Assembly: GCA_039583695.1 (NCBI GenBank)
Contig: JAVKSL010000047.1
Span: forward strand, 1 to 23,832
Direction: 5' to 3'
Origin: JAVKSL01 sp039583695
GTDB lineage: Bacteria; Actinomycetota; Acidimicrobiia; Acidimicrobiales; JAJPHD01
DNA length: 23,832 bases
The notes below the pieces were generated by a model. The model searched no databases, was not told the origin of the DNA, and worked only from the letters and a program-made list of their open reading frames with translations. This document shows positions 6,383-17,591 of this stretch, piece after piece (the first letter of the stretch is position 1; each line of letters starts with the position of its first letter). The position numbers and the translations under genes were made by a program.

Positions 6383-6411
6383 ACCATACTACCATGGGAG
6401 GAGGGTTGCAA
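6383..6411 (-). promoter_or_regulatory. vapBC promoter
   Basis: On the minus strand -35 TTGCAA (6406-6411), 17 nt, then -10 TATGGT (6383-6388), 6 nt before the vapB ATG. The direct repeat ACCAT at 6383-6387 and 6391-6395 overlaps the -10 and could be the antitoxin operator. Confidence 0.5.
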
Positions 6412-6884
6412 CCGTTCAGTGAGCCCCGCTCGCTGAAAATTGTGGCGCCGAAGCGCACCGGGTGTGCCGATCTGCGTGACCTGGCCCCGACGCCGCTGTC
6501 GTTCTGACCAGTCGATCTGTGCGGTCGTTCGGTTTGGCGAGCCTCGACGCCCGAACCGCCGATCGGTACTCGTCGGGCGAGAACCCGGGGCGAGGAGGAC
6601 GGGCCGCCAGATTCAGACGTTCCGGGCGGCCCATGGAGCTGGCATTCGGGCGACGCGGCGCTTGCTCTTGCGATCCCGGTACTCGCTCCGGCCACCTCGC
6701 TCGGAGATGGAGCCGACCGGGATGAAACGGCTGTTGCAGTTGACGCCCCCTGACCGGGCGGTTCACCGGGCGGGTCTTGCGAGACGCTGACCACTCGCCG
6801 CCAGTCCCGACCCGGCCGATCACCGCAGAAGGTTGGGATTGCGGGAATCGCGTGGGCGGTCGCTGCAGGGTTGCGGTGTCGGGG
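6412..6884. other. Non-coding stretch inside the island
   Basis: Several open frames cross this segment on both strands but none gives recognisable protein sequence, and all are rich in Arg, Pro, Ser and Gly as expected for chance frames. Probably decayed DNA between vapB and the GNAT remnant. Confidence 0.45.
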
Positions 6885-7280
6885 TCATCCGCCGTTCGCA
6901 ATGGAGTGGTCGTCATCTGTGACGGTGCGGCCCATGGTGACGCGGGTCCCGAAGCGCTTCAGATCTGCCTCGTCGGTGATGATCTGTTCCAGCTGGGGAC
7001 CAATCTCGTCATTCGTGAGTTGACGAAAGGAGAGCTTGCGGTAGAAGGGGGCGTTGAACGGGATGTCGGCAAAGGTGGTCAGTGTGAGGACGCGATGGCC
7101 TTGCCGGCGGGCCCACCGACAGGCAGAGCGGACCAGTGACGTGCCGACGCCGAGGCGTGCGTACTCGGGGAGCACTGACAGCTGGCCGAGGTGGGCGTGG
7201 CCGTCGACGATCTCGAGGCGGGCGAAGCCGACCGCTAAATTTTCGCACCCAATCCTTGTCAGACCCCTATACCTCGCCAC
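6885..7280 (-). pseudogene. GNAT acetyltransferase, 5'-truncated
   Basis: From about 7245 to the stop at 6885 the frame encodes a GNAT core: AVGFARLEIVDGHAHLGQLS, the acetyl-CoA loop YARLGVGTSLVRSACRWA (R/Q-x-x-G-x-G/A type), and LTLTTFADIPFNAPFYRKLS. About 35-45 N-terminal residues that normally precede VGFA are missing. The frame can be opened at a GTG at 7280, 7 nt inside the right island repeat, but that extension (ARYRGLTRIGCENL) is unlike the family. The truncation therefore coincides with the island edge. GNAT enzymes acetylate amines of small molecules or proteins; the substrate is unknown. Confidence 0.7.
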
Positions 7281-7286
7281 CGCCGG

Positions 7287-7301
7287 CCACTGAGGACCAG
7301 C
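7287..7301. repeat. Island-flanking 15-bp direct repeat, right copy
   Basis: Identical to 3364-3378. It lies 2 nt from the stop codon of the TPR gene (7304-7306), so the insertion left both neighbouring reading frames complete. Confidence 0.75.
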
Positions 7302-7303
7302 TC

Positions 7304-8287
7304 TCAGCGCAGCGAAGCAACCCGGTCGACCACATCGGATAGGCCCGGGTCCTGCGCGGCCACCCTGGCAAACAGCTCCCTGGCCCGTGCTAGGTCGCCG
7401 CTGCGTTCGAGCAGGTCCGCCAGCGCGTACCACTGGCGAAGGTGATGCTCCCTCGTGACCCGGCTCCGACGCAGGGAACGATCGAGCAGCTCGATGGCCT
7501 GGCCGACCTCACCGTGGTCGGCCAGCGACGCGGCCATCACGATGCGACCCTCCGCCACCAGCTCCGGGCTAGGCGAGGCTCCGGCCAGCTCATCCCACAG
7601 CTCCCGAACCGCGGCCGTGTGACCAAGTGCCCGATGGCAATCCGCCAACACCGGGTGCTGGTCCAGGGACCCAGTGAGCCTGCGGTAGTGCTCCAGCTCC
7701 CGGATTGCCTCCCCCCAGCGCCCCTGGCGGTAAAGGCAGAGGCCCATGAGCTCGCGCACCGCTGGCGCGTCGGGAGCGATCCGGATCAGTGGCACGAGCA
7801 TTCGCTGCGCGTCTTGATACCGGTCCCGCTCGTAGGCACCCGCAGCATTGGCCAGACGCTCCACGACCCGTGGCGCCAGCTTCTTTTCCACCCGCAGGCT
7901 CAGCTCATCGACCACGTCCGATGGCAATCGCCGCCCTCGCCGGATCGGGCCCGGGCCGGCCACCGGCGAGGCCCCGCCGACCTCAGCTCGGCCATTACCC
8001 GGGTCCCTCTCCACCTCCGGCCACGCCTGCGCCTCCGACGAGCGCCCCCGAGCTTCACCACCTCGCCGATCCGGCTCCCCAGACCGCTTGCGGGCGTGCT
8101 CGCGATCCTCCCCGACGACGGCGGCCCCCCGCCGGGCTACCGATCCCCAACCGTCCCGCCTCCCTACACGCGCCTTTAGCCCCGCCCCGCTGTCCCCCAC
8201 CGCACGCGCCGGACCGTTCCCCTTCCCACCCGAGCCACCAAAGCCCTGGCGACGCCTACCGTCCCTCGGCCCACCCGACACGCCCAT
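7304..8287 (-). CDS. Tetratricopeptide-repeat protein with Arg/Gly-rich N terminus
   Basis: From the ATG at 8287 the product has 327 residues. The first 120 or so are Gly/Arg/Ser-rich and probably disordered. From DVVDELSLRVEKKLAPRVVE on, the sequence is helical with TPR-like pairs: AAGAYERDRYQDAQRMLVPL, then APAVRELMGLCLYRQGRWGE, LADCHRALGHTAAVRELWDE and LADLLERSGDLARARELFAR. TPR proteins serve as binding scaffolds; no partner can be inferred. A longer frame to 8407 is possible, but it would run into the rRNA terminator area, and a -10-like TAGGCT lies 8 nt before 8287. It is transcribed away from the rRNA operon end and toward the island. Confidence 0.6.
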   Translation of the reverse strand: MGVSGGPRDGRRRQGFGGSGGKGNGPARAVGDSGAGLKARVGRRDGWGSVARRGAAVVGEDREHARKRSGEPDRRGGEARGRSSEAQAWPEVERDPGNGRAEVGGASPVAGPGPIRRGRRLPSDVVDELSLRVEKKLAPRVVERLANAAGAYERDRYQDAQRMLVPLIRIAPDAPAVRELMGLCLYRQGRWGEAIRELEHYRRLTGSLDQHPVLADCHRALGHTAAVRELWDELAGASPSPELVAEGRIVMAASLADHGEVGQAIELLDRSLRRSRVTREHHLRQWYALADLLERSGDLARARELFARVAAQDPGLSDVVDRVASLR

Positions 8288-8303
8288 CAGAGCCGAGCCT
8301 ACC

Positions 8304-8383
8304 CGCCGACCGAAAGAAGCGCACCGACCCGTGTGCCACGGTCGGCCATTCCTTCGGCCGACTGTGACAGCACTCGGTCGGCG
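8304..8383. repeat. Nested inverted repeats between rRNA terminator and TPR gene
   Basis: CGCCGACCGA (8304-8313) is the exact inverse of TCGGTCGGCG (8374-8383). Inside it GTCGGCC (8341-8347) pairs with GGCCGAC (8356-8362). The two nested arms could form a cruciform or a second terminator of the rRNA operon. They lie just upstream of the TPR start. Confidence 0.5.
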
Positions 8384-8430
8384 CGCCCGGCACAGCGCGA
8401 GGTGCAACCACAGCCTGAGGCCAGGACGCG

Positions 8431-8463
8431 ACGATGCCCCCCGCCAGAGACGGGGGGCATCGT
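8431..8463 (-). terminator. rRNA operon terminator
   Basis: A perfect 13-bp stem, ACGATGCCCCCCG with CGGGGGGCATCGT, and a 7-nt loop lie 10 nt after the 5S gene. There is no T-tract, as is common for strong actinobacterial terminators. Confidence 0.8.
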
Positions 8464-8473
8464 ACCAAAAGGA

Positions 8474-8589
<116 letters not shown>

Positions 8590-8645
8590 AAGCGTCTCGA
8601 CATTGGTACGCCCCGGCATGTTGCCGGGCTGCGCCCTGTGAGACT

Positions 8646-8662
8646 TCCATAGCGAGCACGAG
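8646..8662 (-). repeat. 23S processing stem, 3' arm
   Basis: TCCATAGCGAGCACGAG is the exact inverse of 11755-11771. In the transcript the two arms, one after and one before 23S, form a 17-bp helix, the usual RNase III substrate that releases pre-23S. Confidence 0.8.
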
Positions 8663-8670
8663 TAATCTTG

Positions 8671-11743
<3,073 letters not shown>

Positions 11744-11754
11744 GAACAAAGATG

Positions 11755-11771
11755 CTCGTGCTCGCTATGGA
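11755..11771 (-). repeat. 23S processing stem, 5' arm
   Basis: CTCGTGCTCGCTATGGA on the plus strand; exact inverse of 8646-8662. Confidence 0.8.
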
Positions 11772-11831
11772 GTTCTCAAGGGCCGCTATCGGGGCAGAGG
11801 TCGACAGGTGCGCCCACATGCTCCGAAGGGA

Positions 11832-11860
11832 GCACCGCTCCCTGGAAACGGAACAGAGAT
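11832..11860 (-). repeat. 16S processing stem, 3' arm
   Basis: This 29-nt segment in the spacer is complementary in RNA to the 16S leader segment 13751-13779, with G-U pairs and a single A-C mismatch. The pairing brackets 16S as expected of an RNase III processing helix. Confidence 0.75.
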
Positions 11861-12021
11861 GCCCGACGCTTCTGCCGCTACCCGTTGAACGGGAGGTCCG
11901 AGACCCCTTACGAGGCCCCTCTACCTGCTACCGCCGGGGTGGCTTGGCGCCGATTAGCCAGTGATCGACTGGGAGTCCCGGTGTGATCCGGTGCAAGATG
12001 CACCGGGACCGGTCAGTGACT

Positions 12022-13550
<1,529 letters not shown>

Positions 13551-13909
13551 AGATCTTCGGGACCTGGCCGTGTGGTCGTGTCCCTCAAATCGGAGAGCCG
13601 ACGTTGGGGGCACTGACCCCCTCTGCCGACTGGCACCTAGGACGGATGTTGTGTTGTCCGTCATTCAGTGCATTGATTTTGGCAAGCTTACGTTCGCCGC
13701 CGGGCCGAAGCCCGGGCGGCCAGCAAGATCGCCCGCACTGGTTTTTGGCTATCTCTGTTCCGTTTTCAAGGAGCGATGCAGGCACGCACCCAAGAAGGGG
13801 AGTCGGTGCCGATGTTGAGCCCGGTGGTTCAGGGGCGGATCGGCCCCCTCGCATCGGGTTGCCCACTCTAGCGGGCGCCCCGGCTGCAACCTGCCGCTCG
13901 GGAAGGACC
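13551..13909 (-). other. rRNA operon leader
   Basis: The transcribed leader between the promoter and 16S carries no gene. It contains the 5' arm of the 16S processing stem, a CTTGAAAACGG motif similar to the one in the spacer, and a GC-rich hairpin around 13700-13720 (CCGGGCCGAAGCCCGG). A second weaker start region with TAGAGT (minus strand, about 13865-13870) may be a minor promoter. Confidence 0.6.
13751..13779 (-). repeat. 16S processing stem, 5' arm
   Basis: Pairs with 11832-11860 over 29 positions. It shows that transcription must begin upstream of 13779, in agreement with the promoter at 13910-13938. Confidence 0.75.
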
Positions 13910-13938
13910 ACCTTAGCGTGTCGCCAGGGTGCTGTCAA
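13910..13938 (-). promoter_or_regulatory. rRNA operon promoter
   Basis: On the minus strand a perfect -35 TTGACA (13933-13938), 17 nt, and -10 TAAGGT (13910-13915). It is the best sigma-A-type promoter in the window and lies 360 nt before 16S. Confidence 0.85.
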
Positions 13939-14008
13939 CTCGTTGGGGCTCGGTAGCTCCGGCGGGTCGCCAGCTCTTGGCTGTGACAGTGTAGCCGGGG
14001 GGCCGGAC

Positions 14009-14387
14009 TCACCTGCCGTCCCGGTTGCCCGGCCGCGAGACGTTCGGATCGCCGATGACCCACCACCGCCAGGCGACCTCGGTGGCAACGCTGATGCCGA
14101 TTCGTGGACCGTTCCCGATCGCGGCAGGTGGCGAGATCCCGTCGGACACCAGGCGCACGCCCCGGTCACCCGACACCAGGTCGGCTCCGTCATCCTCGCC
14201 ACAGATGCCCATGGTAGGCGTGCGACGCTGGGTCCTCGGGCCCCCGATAGGCCTCCACCTCGACAATCCGACCCACCCGCTCCCCGTAAACCACCAGCTT
14301 GTTAAGCAGCTCGGGAGCCACCACCAGCGCATCACGCCGGTAGAAATCCCTGGGCACTCCCACGTAGAGGTGGCGCTGCGTGGGCAT
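14009..14387 (-). pseudogene. 3-methyladenine DNA glycosylase (MPG/AAG family), internally deleted
   Basis: The N-terminal part, from an ATG at 14387, reads RDFYRRDALVVAPELLNKL, then RVGRIVEVEAYRG and DPASHAYHG. This is the start of MPG-type glycosylases, with the catalytic Glu in VEVEAY. The frame stops at 14190. The C-terminal part, DGADLVSGDRGVRLVSDG through NGPRIGISVATEVAWRW to GDPNVSR, continues in another frame to 14009. The two parts overlap at HAYHG/GICGEDDG, so about 70 residues of the middle (the FGPPGHLYVY region and the substrate pocket) are missing together with the frame. The product would be inactive. It starts 8 nt after argH and was probably the last gene of the arg operon transcript. 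Confidence 0.78.
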
Positions 14388-14395
14388 CCCAGCGC

Positions 14396-15781
14396 TCACC
14401 CGCCCCCGCCGACCCGCTCGGAATCCAACCCCAGACGCCGCCGAAAGCGCTCCAGCTGGAGGGCAACCGGCCCGGGTCCGGCACCGCCGGGGGTGGTGCG
14501 CCGGCCCACCGCGACTCCCGGGCCCAGCAGGCCGAGAGCCTCGGTGCCCAGCGCCGGGTGGGCCTCCACCAGCTCCGCCAGCGGGACGTGGCGCTGCAGC
14601 GAGTCCCTCACCAGGCCGCCCACCGTGGCGTGTGCCTGGCGAAAGGCCATCCCCTTCCCTACCAGCCATTCCACCAGGTCAACCGCCGCGGCCGCTGGCT
14701 CGTCGGCAGCATCCCGCATCCGGTCAAGGTCGAAGGTGGCGGTCGCCAGCAGCCCCGACAGCCCAGCGACCACCAGGCTCACCTGGTCTACAGAGTCGAA
14801 GAGGGGCTCCTTGTCCTCCTGGAGATCGCGGTTGTAGGCGAGCGGGAGTCCCTTGAGGGTCGCCAGCACCGCGGTCACATGCCCAATGAGCCGGCCGGCC
14901 TTGCCCCTGGCCAGCTCGGCAACATCGGGATTCTTCTTCTGCGGGAGCATGGAGCTGCCGGTCGACCAGGCGTCGTCCAGGAGCAGGTAGCCGAACTCGG
15001 CGCTGGACCACAGCACGATCTCCTCGCCGATCCGTGACAGGTGCACCCCGAGCAGCGCCAGGTCGAAAGCAGCCTCGGCGACGAAGTCCCGATCACTCAC
15101 CGCGTCCAGCGAGTTCTCGAAGCGTCCGGAGAAGCCCAGGTCCTCGGCAACCCAGTCCGGGTCCAGAGCGAGCGACGAGCCGGCCAGGGCTCCCGCTCCT
15201 AGCGGGGACACGTCGAGGCGGCCAATCGTGGCAACCAGGCGGTCGACGTCGCGGGCCAGGGCCCAGGCGTGCGCCAGGAGGTGGTGAGCCAGCAGGACCG
15301 GCTGGGCCCGCTGCAGGTGGGTGTACCCGGGCAGGTAAGCGTCGTCAGCCTCATCCGCCCGCGCCAGCAGCACCCCCTGCAGCCCCAGGACCCGCCGGGC
15401 CAGGCTGCCCAGCTCCCGCCGGCACCACAGCCGCAGCGCGGTCGCCACCTGGTCGTTGCGGCTGCGCCCGGTGTGAATCTTGGCGCCCACCTCACCAGCG
15501 ATCTCGGTGACCCGCCGTTCGATGACCGTGTGGATGTCCTCGTCGGTCGCGACGAAATCCAGCTCGCCCGCCGCCAGCTCCGCGCCCACCCGATCGAGAG
15601 CCGCCACCAGCACGGCCGCCTCGTCCCCGCTCAGCACGTTCGCCCGAACCAGCCCCCGCACGTGGGTGCGCGAGGCCGTCAGGTCATCGACGGCCAGCCG
15701 GCGGTCGAAGGAGAGGCTCTCGGTGAGCGCCGAGAGCTCAGGAGCGGAGCCATCGCCAAAACGCCCCTGCCAGAGGGTCAC
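14396..15781 (-). CDS. argH: Argininosuccinate lyase
   Basis: The 461-residue enzyme splits argininosuccinate into arginine and fumarate, the last step of arginine synthesis. Visible family segments are SLSFDRRLAVDDLTASRTHV, the HTGRSRNDQVATALRLW active-site loop, GYTHLQRAQPVLLAHHLLA, and the fumarase-superfamily signature GSSMLPQKKNPDVAELARGK with the mobile catalytic serine. I chose the GTG at 15781, which gives VTLWQGRFGDG and overlaps the argG stop by 4 nt (GTGA). A longer frame to 15979 is antisense-like Gly/Pro sequence inside argG and is rejected. Length fits the family. Confidence 0.93.
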   Translation of the reverse strand: MTLWQGRFGDGSAPELSALTESLSFDRRLAVDDLTASRTHVRGLVRANVLSGDEAAVLVAALDRVGAELAAGELDFVATDEDIHTVIERRVTEIAGEVGAKIHTGRSRNDQVATALRLWCRRELGSLARRVLGLQGVLLARADEADDAYLPGYTHLQRAQPVLLAHHLLAHAWALARDVDRLVATIGRLDVSPLGAGALAGSSLALDPDWVAEDLGFSGRFENSLDAVSDRDFVAEAAFDLALLGVHLSRIGEEIVLWSSAEFGYLLLDDAWSTGSSMLPQKKNPDVAELARGKAGRLIGHVTAVLATLKGLPLAYNRDLQEDKEPLFDSVDQVSLVVAGLSGLLATATFDLDRMRDAADEPAAAAVDLVEWLVGKGMAFRQAHATVGGLVRDSLQRHVPLAELVEAHPALGTEALGLLGPGVAVGRRTTPGGAGPGPVALQLERFRRRLGLDSERVGGGG

Positions 15782-17010
15782 TGGCCCAGGGGGGCCGGGG
15801 TAGCCGGGGCCGGGGAGGTCTCCACGCTGCCCTGGCGGGCGGCCCAGGTCTGCACTCCCAGGCCCCACAGTGCCACGAAGCCCTCCGACATAGCCTGGTC
15901 GAAGGTGTCGGACGCCTCGTAGGTCGCCAGCCCGTAGTCGTAGAGACCGACCGGGCTGCGCCGCCCGGCCACGAAGCACCGTCCCGGCACCTCGCAGCGC
16001 AGCCGCACCTCACCGGTCACGTGGCGCTGGGTCTCGGCCATGAAGGCATCGAGTGCCTGCTTGAGGGGAGAGAACCACAGGCCGTCGTAGACCAGCTCGG
16101 CCCAGCGGGGCTCGATGCGGCCCTTCTCGTGTGCCACGTCGCGCTCCAGGGTCAGGTCCTCCAGGTCCGAGTGCGCCATCAACAGGGCCAGCGCCCCCGG
16201 GCACTCGTAGACCTCCCGGCTTTTGATCCCCACCCGGCGGTTCTCCACCATGTCGATGCGACCCCAGCCATAGGAGCCGACGACCGCCGTGACCTCTCCG
16301 ATGAGCTCATCGAGGGGGAGTGGGCGCTGGTCCAGGGCGACGGGAAGCCCATTTTCGAAGCTTATGGTCATCTCCACCGGGTCGATCGCCGTGGGGGTGG
16401 TCAGCTCGAAGACCTCCTCGGGTGGCTGTGACCAGGGGTCCTCCAGGATGCCGCACTCGATGGTCCGCCCCCACAGGTTCTGGTCGATCGAGTACGGGCT
16501 CGCCCTGGTCACCGGCACCGGGATTCCCCAGCGCTCGGCGTATCCGATGGACTCCTCCCTGCTCAGGCCCCACCCACGAACCGGGGCGATGATCTCCAGG
16601 TCGGGCGCCAGCGCCTTCACCGAGACCTCGAAACGAACCTGGTCGTTCCCCTTGCCGGTGCACCCATGTGCCACCGCACCCGCGCCATGGGCCCGTGCGG
16701 CAGCCACCAGGTGGCGGGCGATCACCGGCCGGGAGAGAGCCGAGACCAGGGGGTACTTGCCCTCGTAGCGGGCGTTGGCCCAGATCGCGGGGCCGACGAA
16801 GTCCGTCGCGTACTCGGTGCGCATGTCCACCACCACCGATTCCACCGCCCCGGCGGCCAGGGCGCGGGTGCGGATGGCGTCCCAGTCACCGCCCTGTCCG
16901 ACGTCGGCGGCGAGGGCGACTATCTCGACTCCCATCTCCTCGGTCATCCAGCGCACCGCCACCGACGTGTCGAGGCCACCGCTGTAGGCAAGCACGACTC
17001 TTTTCTTCAA
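15778..17010 (-). CDS. argG: Argininosuccinate synthase
   Basis: The 410-residue enzyme joins citrulline and aspartate with ATP to give argininosuccinate. The N-terminal PP-loop VLAYSGGLDTSVAVRW is intact, followed by GQGGDWDAIRTRALAAGA, the HGCTGKGNDQVRFEV segment and SREESIGYAERWGIPVPV. The start appears to be TTG at 17010 (LKKRVVLAYSGG), with AAGGAG 6 nt upstream; an open frame extends to 17250 but overlaps argR and lacks family sequence. The C terminus has a short Pro/Ala tail. It lies 29 nt after argR and overlaps argH by 4 nt. Confidence 0.93.
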   Translation of the reverse strand: MKKRVVLAYSGGLDTSVAVRWMTEEMGVEIVALAADVGQGGDWDAIRTRALAAGAVESVVVDMRTEYATDFVGPAIWANARYEGKYPLVSALSRPVIARHLVAAARAHGAGAVAHGCTGKGNDQVRFEVSVKALAPDLEIIAPVRGWGLSREESIGYAERWGIPVPVTRASPYSIDQNLWGRTIECGILEDPWSQPPEEVFELTTPTAIDPVEMTISFENGLPVALDQRPLPLDELIGEVTAVVGSYGWGRIDMVENRRVGIKSREVYECPGALALLMAHSDLEDLTLERDVAHEKGRIEPRWAELVYDGLWFSPLKQALDAFMAETQRHVTGEVRLRCEVPGRCFVAGRRSPVGLYDYGLATYEASDTFDQAMSEGFVALWGLGVQTWAARQGSVETSPAPATPAPLGQ

Positions 17011-17039
17011 GGGTTGCTCCTTCGTGTTCAGAGACTTGT

Positions 17040-17507
17040 TCAGAGGCCAGCAAGGTCGGAGAGGTAACGGGCCACCTCCGCGCCGCCGGCTGACTCGGTG
17101 ACCACGACGAGCACGGTGTCGTCCCCCCCGACCGTACCAATCACGTCGGCCAGCCCCGCCCGGTCCAGCGCCGAGGCCACCACGTGGGCGCATCCAGGTG
17201 GGGTGAGTGCTATGACCAGGTTGGCGGAGTGAGCGACCTCGACCACCCACTCCCCCATCACCCGGCGCAAGTGGTCCTCGGGAGCAAGCTGGTCACGGGG
17301 CAGCTCGGGAATCGCGTAGACCGACTCGCCGCCGGCAGAGCGCACCTTCACCGCGCCCAGCTCCTCCAAGTCACGCGAGACGGTTGCCTGGGTGACCTCG
17401 ATACCCTCGGCGGCGAGCAGCTCCACCACCTGGACCTGGCTGGAGGGCTGGTGCTCCTCGAGGAGAGCCGCGATGCGGTGCTGGCGACGGTTCTTGGCCA
17501 GCCTCAC
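17040..17507 (-). CDS. argR: Arginine repressor
   Basis: The 155-residue protein has an N-terminal winged helix (HRIAALLEEHQPSSQVQVVE, then VTQATVSRDLEELGAVKVR, with the conserved SR of the recognition helix). The C-terminal hexamerisation and arginine-binding domain contains GTVGGDDTVLVVV, equivalent to the GTIAGDDT motif whose Asp pair binds arginine. It should repress arg genes when arginine is plentiful. The start is a GTG at 17507. It lies between argF and argG, as in other actinobacteria, so it would regulate its own operon. Confidence 0.93.
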   Translation of the reverse strand: MRLAKNRRQHRIAALLEEHQPSSQVQVVELLAAEGIEVTQATVSRDLEELGAVKVRSAGGESVYAIPELPRDQLAPEDHLRRVMGEWVVEVAHSANLVIALTPPGCAHVVASALDRAGLADVIGTVGGDDTVLVVVTESAGGAEVARYLSDLAGL

Positions 17508-17518
17508 GGGTGCTCCCG

Positions 17519-17591
17519 CGCTTCGTCCCGAGCTTCGTCCCGAAGCGATTGCATTTATGAACCTTTTCGGGGGCTAAGTGCAATCGCTTCG
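17519..17591. repeat. Palindromic insert inside the argF repeat array
   Basis: CGAAGCGATTGCA (17541-17553) and TGCAATCGCTTCG (17579-17591) are perfect 13-bp inverted arms around 25 nt that contain the argF stop codon. Two further units of the CTTCGTCCCGAG type stand on the far side (17519-17543), so the palindrome appears inserted into the array. As RNA it would make a strong hairpin and could act as an attenuator or stabiliser between argF and argR. Confidence 0.7.

Larger units (their letters stand above)
3364..7301. mobile_element. Accessory genomic island (metal response, IS110 remnant, toxin-antitoxin)
   Basis: The segment lies between the tail-to-tail xdhC-like and TPR genes and is bounded by a perfect 15-bp direct repeat. 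If one repeat and the interior (3923 bp) are removed, the two stop codons fall only 10 nt apart, which looks like the ancestral junction. All genes inside point left: cysteine-rich protein, MerR, MerR, HMA protein, IS110 remnant, VapC, VapB and GNAT remnant. About 1 kb has no recognisable gene. No integrase or intact transposase is left inside, so the entry mechanism is inference. Confidence 0.65.

Noticed and set aside
6416..6916. 166-codon minus-strand frame between vapB and the GNAT remnant
   Set aside because: Its Arg/Pro/Ser-rich sequence has no recognisable domain and it overlaps the vapB promoter and GNAT 3' end.
3379..7286. Terminal inverted repeats of a transposon at the island edges
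   Set aside because: A short GGGGTC-containing similarity exists between the left inside end (about 3390) and the inverse of the right inside end (about 7265), but it has too many mismatches to support.
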